From assembly GCF_002338065.1 (NCBI RefSeq), contig NZ_DDHJ01000015.1, positions 248,001 to 312,000 on the forward strand: a stretch of 64,000 nucleotides of DNA, given 5' to 3'. The position numbers were made by a program, and so were the translations under genes. The notes beneath the pieces were generated by a model, which made no database searches, was not told the DNA's origin, and saw only the letters and a program-made list of their open reading frames with translations. Positions 44,027 through 53,259 of this stretch are shown piece by piece; within the stretch, counting starts at the first letter, position 1, and every line of letters starts with the position of its first letter. Source of the DNA: Pseudomonas sp. UBA1879 (lineage in GTDB: Bacteria > Pseudomonadota > Gammaproteobacteria > Pseudomonadales > Pseudomonadaceae).

Positions 44027-45364
44027 ATGGATATCAAACACAGCCTGAAGCAACGGATTGTGATCGTCTTCGCCTTCATGAGTGCGCTGGTCGCAGGCGT
44101 TTTCGCGGTCGGCATCATCGCCACCGTGCATGTCGTGGAAAAGCGCCTCACCGTCATCAACATGAGCGGCAATCTGCACCGTCTGCTGAAGCTGGACAGC
44201 GTCGACGACTGGCGTCACCGGCCGGAAAAGGGCGAGCTGTTCTACGCCGATGACGGCGTGGGCGATCTGGCGATGGCCGATGATCTGCGCGAGTTGCCCG
44301 CCGGGTTTCAGGAATTCTGGCGGGGCAAGCGGGCGTATTACGCGATGGTCGCCTCGGTGGGCGAACGCCGGTACGTGCTGCTGCGCGACCAGCGATCCTT
44401 TGCGAAGCGTGAGCGCATCCTGTTCGGCGTGGTGCTCATCGGGTTCATCCTCAGCGTGCTGCTGGCGGTATTACTCGGACGCTTGTTGGCGTCGCGGGTG
44501 ATGGCGCCGGTGTCGCGTCTGGCCGGTCAGGTTCGGCATCGCGACCAGTTGCTTGAACTGGCCCCGGTGCTGGCGGACGGTTACGCGAGGGATGAGGTCG
44601 GCACACTGGCGCGTTCGTTCGATGAAACCCTGGGGCGTTTGCGGGCCGCGCTGGGCCGCGAGAAGTTGTTCACCAGCGACGTCAGCCACGAACTGCGCAC
44701 CCCGCTGATGGTGTTGGCGACTTCCTGCGAGCTGCTGCTGGAGTACCCGCGACTGGACGAACGCTCGCGCACCCAGGTGCAACGCATCAGTAAGGCAACG
44801 GCGGGCATGAATCAGCTGGTCGAAACCTTCCTCCTGCTGGCCCGCACCGAAGGCAATAACCCCCCGCAAGGCCAGCGCAGCACACTGTCGCAGATGGCGG
44901 ACGAGCTGCTCGAAACCTGGCGCGCCCCCATCGAAGACAAGGGCCTGAGCTTTCGCTATGAACCCGGTGAGCACGCAACGGAGCAGTACAACGAGCCGCT
45001 GCTGCGTGCGGTCATGGGCAACCTGCTGCGCAACGCCTGGCATTACACCGACACCGGTTTCATTCGGTTGACCCTGAACCGCTGCAGTTTTTCGGTCGAG
45101 GACAGCGGCATCGGCATCCCGCTCGAGAAACAGCAGGCCATGTTCCAGCCGTTCGTGAGGGGCGACGAACAGCGCGGGGAGGGGCTTGGGTTGGGCCTGT
45201 CGCTGGTCCAGCGTATTTGTGCCAGTCAGCACTGGACCGTGACCCTGACCAGCCGCGCGCATGGGGGATGTTGTTTTCGCGTCGATCTTCAACCGGCGCA
45301 ATCGGGCCATAGCTGCCTGCCCGATCTGCCAGTCGTTGATCGGGCGAGCAGCCGGGAAGGGTGA
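44027..45364 (+). CDS. Orphan sensor histidine kinase
   Basis: The 445-residue kinase has two membrane helices (about 10-32 and 130-150) around a short periplasmic sensor, a HAMP-like linker, the H-box FTSDVSHELRTPLMVLATSC, N-box LLRNAWHYTDTG, G1 VEDSGIGIP and G2 GLGLGLSL. No response regulator gene is adjacent. The arrangement kinase-ArnT-like transferase-ugd remnant recalls envelope-modification loci such as ColRS. The stop overlaps an upstream possible start of the next gene. Confidence 0.9.
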   Translation: MDIKHSLKQRIVIVFAFMSALVAGVFAVGIIATVHVVEKRLTVINMSGNLHRLLKLDSVDDWRHRPEKGELFYADDGVGDLAMADDLRELPAGFQEFWRGKRAYYAMVASVGERRYVLLRDQRSFAKRERILFGVVLIGFILSVLLAVLLGRLLASRVMAPVSRLAGQVRHRDQLLELAPVLADGYARDEVGTLARSFDETLGRLRAALGREKLFTSDVSHELRTPLMVLATSCELLLEYPRLDERSRTQVQRISKATAGMNQLVETFLLLARTEGNNPPQGQRSTLSQMADELLETWRAPIEDKGLSFRYEPGEHATEQYNEPLLRAVMGNLLRNAWHYTDTGFIRLTLNRCSFSVEDSGIGIPLEKQQAMFQPFVRGDEQRGEGLGLGLSLVQRICASQHWTVTLTSRAHGGCCFRVDLQPAQSGHSCLPDLPVVDRASSREG

Positions 45365-45414
45365 TCGCGGCTACGCTTGGGTCAGTTGTCGATTCGCCGC
45401 CAGAGGAGTCAGCA

Positions 45415-47040
45415 TTGACCGCCATCGCTTCCGAGTTTTTATCCGGTGTTACCCCGGCCCGGGCCAGACGCCAGGCCTGGTGGGCGGGGGGACTGGCGTT
45501 TCTGATGTTCGTCGCCGCCAACGGGCACCTGAGCATCATCGGATTCGATTCGCGCTTCGTGCTGTTCGCTCAGGAAATGCTGCGCCACGGCCCAGGCTTT
45601 TTCCCCACCATCTACGGCGAGCCCTACCCGGATTATTCAGCGTTCACCCCTTGGCTGATCTACCTCTGTTCGCTGCCATTCGGCCAGGTCACCAGCTTCA
45701 GCGCCTGGCTGCCGACGAGCATTGCCTCGGCGGTGACGGTGGGCTTGATGTACCGGCTGCTGTCACCGTACTCGCGACGCTGGGCGTGGCTCAGCATCGC
45801 GCTGCTGCTGTTGAGCAATACCTTCATCACCGAAACCCGCGCTGTGTCACCGGACCAGATGCTCGCCACCGTTTCTTTTGCGGTGTTCTACCTCGCCTAC
45901 GCAGCCGATCATTTCGCATCGGCCCGGCGCCTGGGGGCGGTATTCGCGCTGCTGGTACTAGGGTTCGCGATTTGCGGGCCGATCGGTTTGCTGGTGCCCG
46001 CGGCCATCCTGTGCAGCTATTACCTGTTGAACCGGCAATGGCGTCGACTGTGGACCGTAGGGCTGGCGTCGCTGCTGCTGTTGGCGGGCTGTGTGCTGAT
46101 ACTGTTGCTGCTGGCTCGAATCAGCGGTGGCCAGGCGTTGATGGCAGAGGTGGTGCGCACGCAGTTCACTTCGCGGCTGGACGGCGCTGATGGTCGCAGC
46201 TCGGTGTTGTGGTATTTCTCCAGCGCGCTGGGCAATTACGCGTTGGCGTATCCACTGGCGTTGGCGGTGCTGGCAAACGTGGCGGTGGTGGCGCGAAAGC
46301 CGCGAAGCGAGGCGCTGACGTTGATGTCCCTGTGCGCATTTGCCGGGTTGACGGTCATGCTCGGGATGTCGGTCTTCGAGGTCAAAAAGGCCCGCTACGT
46401 GCTGCCGATGCTGCCCATGGCCGCGATCGTTGCGGCGTACCCGTTTCAGGTGCGCACAGGCCGTAGCTTCGGATGGCTGCGGGGCGTGATCCTGGCCCTG
46501 TGTTGCTTCATTCCCGGTGTGCTGATGGCCGGTTTGCTGGCTGTGCGCCCGCGTTTCCCCGAGGTCCTGAGTGACATCGGCCCGGTGTTGGCGGTGCTGG
46601 GTATCCTGCAGTTGGTCGCCTTGCCATTGCTGATGCGTCCACGCTTGCGGCTGTACGGGCTGCCTGCCTGCGCCGTGTTGGCGGTGTGGATCAGTTACAT
46701 CGGGGTGTTCGAACCCACCGAACGCACCCTGTACGACACCCGGCATTTCTCCCACGCCGTGCGCGACGCGACCCGTTCGGACAACGCTCCGTTGGTGCTG
46801 CATGGCATGGGCAAGGACGCCAAGGCGATCAAGTTCATGGTCAACCTGGACGAAGACCTGCTGCCGCTGTTCACCGAGACGCCGGCACAATTGCTTGCCC
46901 TGCAAGGGCCTGCGAACGTCGTCATGAGCAATACGGATTTTCAGGCATTGCAGGGCTCGCGGCTGAGCGATCTGCCGGTGCTGCTCAATGGCCGGTTCGA
47001 CAAGGAGGATTACATCTTGTTGAGGGTGCCGGGTCCGTAG
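45415..47040 (+). CDS. ArnT-like family 39 glycosyltransferase
   Basis: The membrane protein (541 residues) has about a dozen helices and the early PMT-type loop GFDSRFVLFAQEMLRHGPGF with an acidic residue expected to bind the polyprenyl-phosphate sugar. ArnT relatives add aminoarabinose or other sugars to lipid A or glycoproteins in the periplasm. I prefer the TTG start at 45415 because AGAGGAG lies seven bases upstream; a GTG at 45361 overlaps the kinase stop and is the alternative. It is linked to the kinase gene. Confidence 0.82.
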   Translation: MTAIASEFLSGVTPARARRQAWWAGGLAFLMFVAANGHLSIIGFDSRFVLFAQEMLRHGPGFFPTIYGEPYPDYSAFTPWLIYLCSLPFGQVTSFSAWLPTSIASAVTVGLMYRLLSPYSRRWAWLSIALLLLSNTFITETRAVSPDQMLATVSFAVFYLAYAADHFASARRLGAVFALLVLGFAICGPIGLLVPAAILCSYYLLNRQWRRLWTVGLASLLLLAGCVLILLLLARISGGQALMAEVVRTQFTSRLDGADGRSSVLWYFSSALGNYALAYPLALAVLANVAVVARKPRSEALTLMSLCAFAGLTVMLGMSVFEVKKARYVLPMLPMAAIVAAYPFQVRTGRSFGWLRGVILALCCFIPGVLMAGLLAVRPRFPEVLSDIGPVLAVLGILQLVALPLLMRPRLRLYGLPACAVLAVWISYIGVFEPTERTLYDTRHFSHAVRDATRSDNAPLVLHGMGKDAKAIKFMVNLDEDLLPLFTETPAQLLALQGPANVVMSNTDFQALQGSRLSDLPVLLNGRFDKEDYILLRVPGP

Positions 47041-47174
47041 GCGTGCCCCAGCTCGCGCATCACCGGGAATATGTCCGGATCAATGTCCATGCACACCACG
47101 TCGTGACCCACTTCGGCCAACACTGTCGCCTGCACTCGACCCACATAACCGCTATCGAACACGCTGATTTTCAT
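47010..47174 (-). pseudogene. 5' remnant of UDP-glucose 6-dehydrogenase (ugd)
   Basis: From ATG 47174 the reading frame gives MKISVFDSGYVGRVQATVLA then EVGHDVVCMDID, which is the unmistakable N-terminus of Ugd (usual form has GSGYVG). After about 32 residues similarity ends and the frame closes at 47010, overlapping the convergent transferase gene. The Rossmann glycine motif is itself altered (FDSGYVGR). A full enzyme has about 400 to 450 residues, so this is a dead fragment. UDP-glucuronate is the precursor of aminoarabinose, the sugar handled by ArnT. Confidence 0.82.
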
Positions 47175-47408
47175 TGGGAGAATTCCTCGCCGTGCGCGCT
47201 GTCGGTCGAAGCACAGCCGACAGAGTGCCCGGCGGCTGTTGCGGTCTGTGCCGATTCGGGCTATCGCTCGGCGGCGTCTGGCAGGGAGCGGGGGAAGGTG
47301 CGGGCAGGCATGAGCAGCCTTGAGGGGGGCAGTCAGCGACATTGAAGAACGTTCAATGCCGCCGCTGTGATGTCGTGAAGTAGAGGTGCGAGCGGTGGCC
47401 GTACAGGC

Positions 47409-47819
47409 TCAATCGGGAATGACGGCGATCACATCGATTTCCATCAACCACTGCGGCTGCCCCAGCGCAGACACCACCAGCCCCGTGGAGATCGGGAACA
47501 CCCCCTTCAGCCATTTGCCGACTTCGCGGTAGACCTCTTCTCGGTAGCGCGGGTCGATGAGGTAGATGGTGATTTTGACGACATCTTGCAGCTGACTGCC
47601 TGCTTCTTCCAGCAGCTGTTTGACGTTTTTCATGGCCTGTTCGGCCTGCGCACGGGCATCGCCGAGGCCGATGAGGTTGCCGTCGAAATCGGTGCCCAAC
47701 TGGCCGCGCACGTACACGGTGTTGCCCGCGCGGACGGCCTGGCAGAGGTCATTGTCGAGGGACTGGTTGGGGTAGGTGTCTTTGGTGTTGAACATGCGGA
47801 TGCGGGTATGGGTGGGCAT
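47409..47819 (-). CDS. RidA-family protein
   Basis: The 136-residue protein has a YjgF/RidA fold (AGNTVYVRGQLGTDFDGNLI, AEQAMKNVKQLLEEAGSQLQ, DVVKITIYLIDPRYREEVYR). In the usual catalytic position near the C-terminus it reads STGLVVSALGQPQWLMEIDV, without the Arg that binds imine acids in RidA, so it belongs to a Rid subgroup of unknown activity. It is the last gene of the ureohydrolase/ABC operon. Confidence 0.85.
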   Translation of the reverse strand: MPTHTRIRMFNTKDTYPNQSLDNDLCQAVRAGNTVYVRGQLGTDFDGNLIGLGDARAQAEQAMKNVKQLLEEAGSQLQDVVKITIYLIDPRYREEVYREVGKWLKGVFPISTGLVVSALGQPQWLMEIDVIAVIPD

Positions 47820-47882
47820 GGTGGCTTGACCTGAGTGTCGGGAAAGGTCGCCGTCCGTGGCGATGAGTCCTGGGCGTACGGC

Positions 47883-48848
47883 TTACAGCGGCGGCGCGTC
47901 GAAATAATCAGCGCGCACGGCAGCGCCAATCAGGTTGACGATCAGGCGGCCGGCGGTGATGCAACTGATGTGGTTGACGTCGATGGCCGGGGTGATCTCG
48001 ACGATGTCCATGCCCACCACCTTGCCCTTTTTCACCAGCCCGTGAATCAGCTGCCGAATCTGCACGTAGGTGATGCCGCCCAGCGCCGGGCCTGCGACGC
48101 CGGGCATGATCGACGGGTCGAGACCGTCGGCGTCGATGGTCAGATAAAACTGGCCGCCGTCGGGAATCCGATCAAGCACCGATTGCATGCCGTGGTCGTG
48201 AACGTCATAGGCGCTGATCAGGTGCGCGCCATAATCCACTGCCGCCTGATAATCCGCCGGGCGACCGCTGCCTTGGGCGCGCAGGCCGATCTGGAAGATC
48301 TCGCCGACATGTTCCATTTCCGAGGCACGGCGGATCGGACTGGACAGGCCGTCGCGGACGCCATTGATTTCATCGCGCCAATCCAGGTGCGCGTCGATGT
48401 GGATCAGAGTGATCGGACCGCGTCCTTCGTAGGCGCGCAGCACCGGAATCGGGATGCTGTGATCGCCACCGAGAATGATCGGCATCGCCCCGGCGTCGAG
48501 GATCTTGCGCACGGCTTGTTCGGATCGCAGGCCGTGGCTGTTGAGGTCGGTGGGGTCGGCGGGGACGTTGCCGCAGTCCACCACCTTCAATGCACGGTTG
48601 TCATAGATCGGACCGCCGACGTCGAAGTCGTAGTGGTGCAGGGCGCGGCAGATCCGGTCGCTCATGGCGCGAATGGCATCCGGCGCCTTGCTCTGATCGT
48701 TGCTGATGTGCTCGGCGACGTAGGCCTTGCCGAACGGAATGCCGAGAATCGCGACATGCGCGTCGAGCTGGTCGAGGTCAGTGCAGATGGGCGACCACAG
48801 GAAGCTCTGATGTTTTTTCGAGGGCGGAACGGTCAGTGGAAAATCCAT
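47883..48848 (-). CDS. Ureohydrolase (agmatinase/guanidinobutyrase family)
   Basis: The 321-residue enzyme has all the binuclear metal motifs: GGDHSIP, DAHLDWRDE and DADGLDP. It releases urea from a guanidino compound. With a GABA-type aminotransferase opposite and an amino-acid ABC importer in the same operon, 4-guanidinobutyrate to GABA is a reasonable substrate proposal. Agmatine, guanidinopropionate or another guanidino acid are alternatives that motifs cannot exclude. ATG 48848 has AGGAGAC upstream. Confidence 0.85.
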   Translation of the reverse strand: MDFPLTVPPSKKHQSFLWSPICTDLDQLDAHVAILGIPFGKAYVAEHISNDQSKAPDAIRAMSDRICRALHHYDFDVGGPIYDNRALKVVDCGNVPADPTDLNSHGLRSEQAVRKILDAGAMPIILGGDHSIPIPVLRAYEGRGPITLIHIDAHLDWRDEINGVRDGLSSPIRRASEMEHVGEIFQIGLRAQGSGRPADYQAAVDYGAHLISAYDVHDHGMQSVLDRIPDGGQFYLTIDADGLDPSIMPGVAGPALGGITYVQIRQLIHGLVKKGKVVGMDIVEITPAIDVNHISCITAGRLIVNLIGAAVRADYFDAPPL

Positions 48849-48919
48849 GGGTGTCTCCTTGGGGGATGCCGGGCAATCGCGCCGGCTAGATGGGGGGCAA
48901 CAAGCGCCGCGCTCAGCGG

Positions 48920-49687
48920 TCAAGGCTCCAGAGATAGAAAGCGCCGCAGTTCGACGGTCTGCGGGTTATCGAAGAGGTCGCGGGGCGGTCCGGCTTCATG
49001 GACCCGCCCCTGATGCATGAAAATCACCCGGTCGCTGACCCGCCGTGCAAAAGCCATTTCATGGGTGACCATGATCAACGTCATGCCCTCGGCGGCCAGG
49101 CCCTCGACCACGTGCAGCACTTCGCCGACCAGTTCCGGATCGAGGGCTGAGGTGATTTCATCGCACAGCAGCACCAGCGGATTCATCGCCAACGAGCGGG
49201 CAATCGCCACGCGCTGCTGCTGACCGCCGGAGAGTTGATCAGGGTAATAGTCGAAGCGCTCGCTCAAACCCACCCGTTCGAGCAGCTTGCGCGCCTGGCG
49301 CTCGGCGTCTGCACCCGGGGTCTTCTGCACCAGGCGCGGCGCGAGCATCACGTTCTGGCCTGCCGTGAGGTGGGGGAACAGGTTGAAGCCCTGGAAGATC
49401 ATCCCGACGTTCTGACGCAGCGCGCGCATTGCCGCGCGGTCGTCCGGCTGAATCGGCTGACCGTCAACGGTCACCGCGCCTTCCTGAAAACGTTCCAGGC
49501 CATTCAGGCAGCGCAGCAGGGTGCTTTTGCCCGAGCCGCTTTTGCCGATGATGCAGACCACTTCCTTGCGGGCGATTTGCAGGTCCACGCCTTTGAGCAC
49601 TTCGTTGTCACCGAAGCGTTTGCGCAGGCCGCGAATGTCCACCAGAGCGAAGGCCGCCCCGGCGTCGGTGTGAGGAGACGCAGTCAT
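48920..49687 (-). CDS. Polar amino-acid ABC transporter ATPase
   Basis: The 255-residue ATPase has Walker A GKSGSGKS, Q-loop IFQGFNLFPHLT, signature LSGGQQQRVAIARSL and Walker B VLLCDEITSALDPEL, all of the GlnQ/HisP type. It pairs with the two permeases upstream and the binding protein. ATG 49687 overlaps the end of the permease gene by four bases. Confidence 0.93.
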   Translation of the reverse strand: MTASPHTDAGAAFALVDIRGLRKRFGDNEVLKGVDLQIARKEVVCIIGKSGSGKSTLLRCLNGLERFQEGAVTVDGQPIQPDDRAAMRALRQNVGMIFQGFNLFPHLTAGQNVMLAPRLVQKTPGADAERQARKLLERVGLSERFDYYPDQLSGGQQQRVAIARSLAMNPLVLLCDEITSALDPELVGEVLHVVEGLAAEGMTLIMVTHEMAFARRVSDRVIFMHQGRVHEAGPPRDLFDNPQTVELRRFLSLEP

Positions 49688-50343
49688 GAAAGAGGTCCTT
49701 GTCGGCGAAGTTGGTGTTCGAGTCGGCGGCTGTACAGCGACAGCGGAAAACACAGAGCGAAATACAGCAGCGCCACCGAGCCGTAGACGAGGAACGGCTG
49801 GAACGTCGCATTGGTGATGATCTGCCCGGCGCGGGTCATTTCGACGAAGCCGATGACCGAGGTCAGCGCGGTGGCCTTGACCACTTGCACCATGAAACCC
49901 ACGGTCGGGGCGATCCCGGCGCGCAGGGCCTGGGGCAGGATCACGTGGCGCAATTGCTCGCCAAAGCTGAGGGCCAGGCTGCTGGCCGCTTCCCATTGAC
50001 CTGCGTCGATCGATTCGACACTGCCGCGCCAGATCTCGCTGAGGTAGGCGCTGGCGTACAGCGTCAGGCAGATCGAGGCGGCCATCAGCGCGGTGGTTTC
50101 GAGGCCGAACATCGACAGGCCGAAATACACCAGAAACAGCTGCAACAGCAGCGGGGTGCCTTGAAACAGTTGCACGTAGAGCATGATCAGACGGCGCACC
50201 ATGCGCGTGCCCGTGAGGCGTAGCACCACCAGCATCCCGCCCACCAGACCGCCGCCGATGAAGGCAATCAGTGACAAGCCGACCGTCCAGCGTGCCGCCA
50301 GTAGCAGGTTGCGCGCGATGTCCCATAGCGTGAATTCGTACAT
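49684..50343 (-). CDS. Amino-acid ABC transporter permease 1
   Basis: The 219-residue HisM/GlnP-type permease begins MYEFTLWDIARNLLLAARWT and has the coupling motif EAASSLALSFGEQLRHVILPQALR. It carries about five helices. It overlaps the ATPase gene and follows permease 2 by eight bases. Confidence 0.93.
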   Translation of the reverse strand: MYEFTLWDIARNLLLAARWTVGLSLIAFIGGGLVGGMLVVLRLTGTRMVRRLIMLYVQLFQGTPLLLQLFLVYFGLSMFGLETTALMAASICLTLYASAYLSEIWRGSVESIDAGQWEAASSLALSFGEQLRHVILPQALRAGIAPTVGFMVQVVKATALTSVIGFVEMTRAGQIITNATFQPFLVYGSVALLYFALCFPLSLYSRRLEHQLRRQGPLS

Positions 50344-50351
50344 GGCTGACC

Positions 50352-51008
50352 TCAACGACCGAAGATGAAGCGCGGGCCGGCCCAGTTCAGCAGGCGGCGC
50401 AATGCGATGGATAGCAGCAGATAGAGCGCTGCGACGACGATGTACGTCTCGAAGTTGCGAAATGAACTGCTGGCGATCTGGTTGGCGGCGTACGACAGCT
50501 CTTGCGCCGAAATCTGACTGCACACCGCCGAACCGAGCATGATGATCACCATCTGCCCCACGAGGGCGGGCCAGACCCGCTTCAATGCTGGGGGCAAGAT
50601 CACCCGGGTGAAGACCTGCCAGCGGTCGAGCGCCAGGCTTTCGGCGGCTTCGATCTGGCCGCTGGGGGTGGCTTCGATGCCCGACCGGGCGATCTCGCTG
50701 ACGTAGGCGCCGAGGTTGATGACATTGGCCAGGATCGCCGCCGTCAGTGCGGTCATCGTCAACCCCAGTCCCGGCAGGCCGAAAAAGATGAAGAACAACT
50801 GGATGATGAACGGCGTGTTGCGGATCAGCTCGACGTAGGCGCCCACCAGCCAGCGGGCCCATAGCGGACCTTTGCTGCGGATCACCCCGCAGGCAATGCC
50901 CAGCAGCGTGCCGAACACCGCAGCGATCAGGGTCAGGCCAACCGTCAGGGCCAGGCCGTCGAGCAGCGAAGGCCATTGCGTGAGTACCACAGAAAAATCG
51001 AGGGTCAT
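50352..51008 (-). CDS. Amino-acid ABC transporter permease 2
   Basis: The 218-residue permease begins MTLDFSVVLTQWPSLLDGLA and contains ELIRNTPFIIQLFFIFFGLP and the coupling motif EAAESLALDRWQVFTRVILPPALK. It forms the channel with permease 1. Its start overlaps the stop of the MmgE/PrpD gene by four bases. Confidence 0.93.
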   Translation of the reverse strand: MTLDFSVVLTQWPSLLDGLALTVGLTLIAAVFGTLLGIACGVIRSKGPLWARWLVGAYVELIRNTPFIIQLFFIFFGLPGLGLTMTALTAAILANVINLGAYVSEIARSGIEATPSGQIEAAESLALDRWQVFTRVILPPALKRVWPALVGQMVIIMLGSAVCSQISAQELSYAANQIASSSFRNFETYIVVAALYLLLSIALRRLLNWAGPRFIFGR

Positions 51009-52393
51009 GATTCAGTCGTTTCCACAGTGAACGCGCCGTCGTTGAGCAGGCCCCGCACGTCAGCCAGCTGGTCCAGGCGCGTCAGGTCATCGAACAGGCG
51101 TTGAGCGCGGGGAACGGTCCAGACGGCGGTCGCGCAGTGCATGAACTTGCGATGCAGTTGGGGGCCTGAAAGGGGCCGTGACGCCGATCCCACGGGCATC
51201 GCGCAAAAACCTTCGACGCAGCGGCCGTCGCGGCCCACGAGCTTGACCCATGCACCTTCGGGCGCAGCGTCGAGCAAGGCGGGGTCCCAGCGCGGGCTGC
51301 TCTGCATGTGTACGCGCTTCATCAGCTGTTGCAGGTCAGCCCGTGCCAGCACCGCCGCGTCCAGTGACGCAAGGGTGATGTCGCCGAACAGTGCCGTGCA
51401 GGCGAGGGCGAAGGGCATGCTGAACTGAGCCTGCTGGCGCGTGACCGGGGCGTCATGGACCAGGTTCTGGCGCACGATAGGCGGCACGTCGCAGAGGATC
51501 GCGTCAATGTCCTCGACCCGGAGTTCGCCCTCGTCAAGCAATGCCCGCAGGGCATCGATCGCGGCATGGGACGACAGGCACACCGGCACCCGTTTGATGT
51601 CCACGCCGGGGTCGGTCAGGCGCCAGGAATTGCCCAAGTCGGGCAGGGGATCGAGCAAGCCGCCGTTGAACATCGCTGCCAGGCCCCTCTCATGTTCGAT
51701 GACGTCGAGCGGACCGCTGCTGCCAGTGCCGGCCAACAGTGCGGCGATGACGCCGGCTTCGCTACTGCGCCCTGCCAGAAGCATTTTGGCGTCGCTGCCG
51801 AACCCGGCTTTCATTCCGCCGGTGCCTGTTACCGCAAGTGCGAGTGCCGCGGCGGTCTGTTCTGCGTTCAGCCCCAGTGCGTGGCTGGCGGCCGCGCTCG
51901 CACCGACCACGCCGAGCACCCCGGTGGTCCACCAGCCCCGGTCGTAAATCTGCCGGGTCAGCGCCTTGGCCAGCGCGTATTCGCATTCGGCCCCGGCGAC
52001 AAACGCCGCGAGCAGTTGCGCGCCACTCAGGTCGCGCATCTGTGCCACAGCCAGCGCAGCCGGCAGGATCACCGCCGAACCGTGGACGAAACCGGGGTAG
52101 CTGTTGTCATCGAAATCCAGCGCGTGAGCGGCCGTGGCGTTGGCAAACGCCGCTGCCGGGGCCGCCACCGTGTGCGATTGACCGAGCACCGTCGCGTCGC
52201 CTGCACCCGCCGTGACTGCAATCACCGCGCGAGCCTGAGCGGCGACCGTGCTGCGACTGCCGCCCAGCGCCACGCCGAGGGTGTCGATCAGGCAACGTTT
52301 GGCGGCGTCCTGCACTGCAGGCGGGACGTCCGCCAAGTGCAGGCCCGAACTCCAGCGCGCCAGGGTGACCAGGGAGGGGGTGAAATCGCTCAT
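51005..52393 (-). CDS. MmgE/PrpD-family protein
   Basis: The 462-residue protein has the MmgE/PrpD helical domain (RCLIDTLGVALGGSRST, AHALDFDDNSYPGFVHGSAV, KAGFGSDAKMLLAGRSSEAG). Relatives include 2-methylcitrate dehydratase, iminodisuccinate epimerase and cis-aconitate decarboxylase. Its place inside an amino-acid ABC operon suggests it acts on the imported compound; I cannot name the reaction. ATG 52393 follows the binding-protein stop by two bases. Confidence 0.85.
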   Translation of the reverse strand: MSDFTPSLVTLARWSSGLHLADVPPAVQDAAKRCLIDTLGVALGGSRSTVAAQARAVIAVTAGAGDATVLGQSHTVAAPAAAFANATAAHALDFDDNSYPGFVHGSAVILPAALAVAQMRDLSGAQLLAAFVAGAECEYALAKALTRQIYDRGWWTTGVLGVVGASAAASHALGLNAEQTAAALALAVTGTGGMKAGFGSDAKMLLAGRSSEAGVIAALLAGTGSSGPLDVIEHERGLAAMFNGGLLDPLPDLGNSWRLTDPGVDIKRVPVCLSSHAAIDALRALLDEGELRVEDIDAILCDVPPIVRQNLVHDAPVTRQQAQFSMPFALACTALFGDITLASLDAAVLARADLQQLMKRVHMQSSPRWDPALLDAAPEGAWVKLVGRDGRCVEGFCAMPVGSASRPLSGPQLHRKFMHCATAVWTVPRAQRLFDDLTRLDQLADVRGLLNDGAFTVETTES

Positions 52394-52395
52394 GG

Positions 52396-53196
52396 TTATT
52401 CCGGCAGGTCGCCCGCCGGGGCGCCGAGCCATTTCTGCGAGATGGCATCCAGCGTGCCGTCCGCCTTGGCCTGACGAATGATCTCGTTGACCTTGTTGCG
52501 CAGTTCCGGCTCGTCCTTGTTCATGCCGATGTAGTTGGGTGCGTTGGACAGCACCACCTTGAGCGCAATGTCCATGTTCGGGTTCTTCTGCTTGAGCGCG
52601 GCTGCCACGGTGGTACCGATGGCGACCATTTGTGTTTGCCCGGACAGGAACGCCGAGATGCTGCTGTTGTTGTCTTCGAAGCGCTTGGTGATCGCGTCCG
52701 GGGCCATGTCGGTCAGCTCTTTGTCCTGCATCGAGCCACGGGTCACGGAAACGGTCTTGCCCGCCATGTCGCCCATGGACTTCACGGGCAGCTCGGCCTT
52801 GCCGAACACCGCATCGAAGAACGGTGAGTAGGCGATGCTGTAATCGATGACCTTCTCGCGCTCAGCGGTCTTGCCCAGGGAGGAGATGGTGAAATCCGCC
52901 TTGCCGGACTGGATGTAAGCCACACGGTTCGGCGCGGTCACCGGCACCAGTTGCAGCTTCACCCCCAGCTTGTTCGCCATCAGGTTGGCGACGTCGATGT
53001 CCAGGCCCTGGGGCACCATGTCCGGGCCGACATAGCCGTAGGGCGGGTAGTCAACGGGCACGGCGACGCGCAGTTCCTTGGCCTTGAGGATGTGCTCCAG
53101 CGCGTCCCCCGCCTGGGCGAAGGGCGAGCAGAGCAGGGCGCTGAGCGCGGCGATGACGAGGGTGTTGCTGAAGGGCTTGCACGGTCTGGCTTTCAT
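52396..53196 (-). CDS. Periplasmic amino-acid binding protein
   Basis: The 266-residue SBP_bac_3 protein has a signal peptide ending FAQAG and the motifs ELRVAVPVDYPPYGYVGPDM, GLDIDVANLMANKLGV and the Arg/Asp ligand region AEREKVIDYSIAYSPFF typical of polar amino-acid binders. It supplies the two permeases downstream. Confidence 0.93.
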   Translation of the reverse strand: MKARPCKPFSNTLVIAALSALLCSPFAQAGDALEHILKAKELRVAVPVDYPPYGYVGPDMVPQGLDIDVANLMANKLGVKLQLVPVTAPNRVAYIQSGKADFTISSLGKTAEREKVIDYSIAYSPFFDAVFGKAELPVKSMGDMAGKTVSVTRGSMQDKELTDMAPDAITKRFEDNNSSISAFLSGQTQMVAIGTTVAAALKQKNPNMDIALKVVLSNAPNYIGMNKDEPELRNKVNEIIRQAKADGTLDAISQKWLGAPAGDLPE

Positions 53197-53259
53197 CAGG
53201 ACGCTCCGGTAGATGAAGGGGTCGAATCGGATAAAAAACGGCAGAAATCGAAAGCGGGC

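Noticed and set aside
44015..44045. GGAACC before the histidine kinase gene as a second hrp box
   Set aside because: There is no CCACNNA at 15 to 17 bases; the motif overlaps the start codon.
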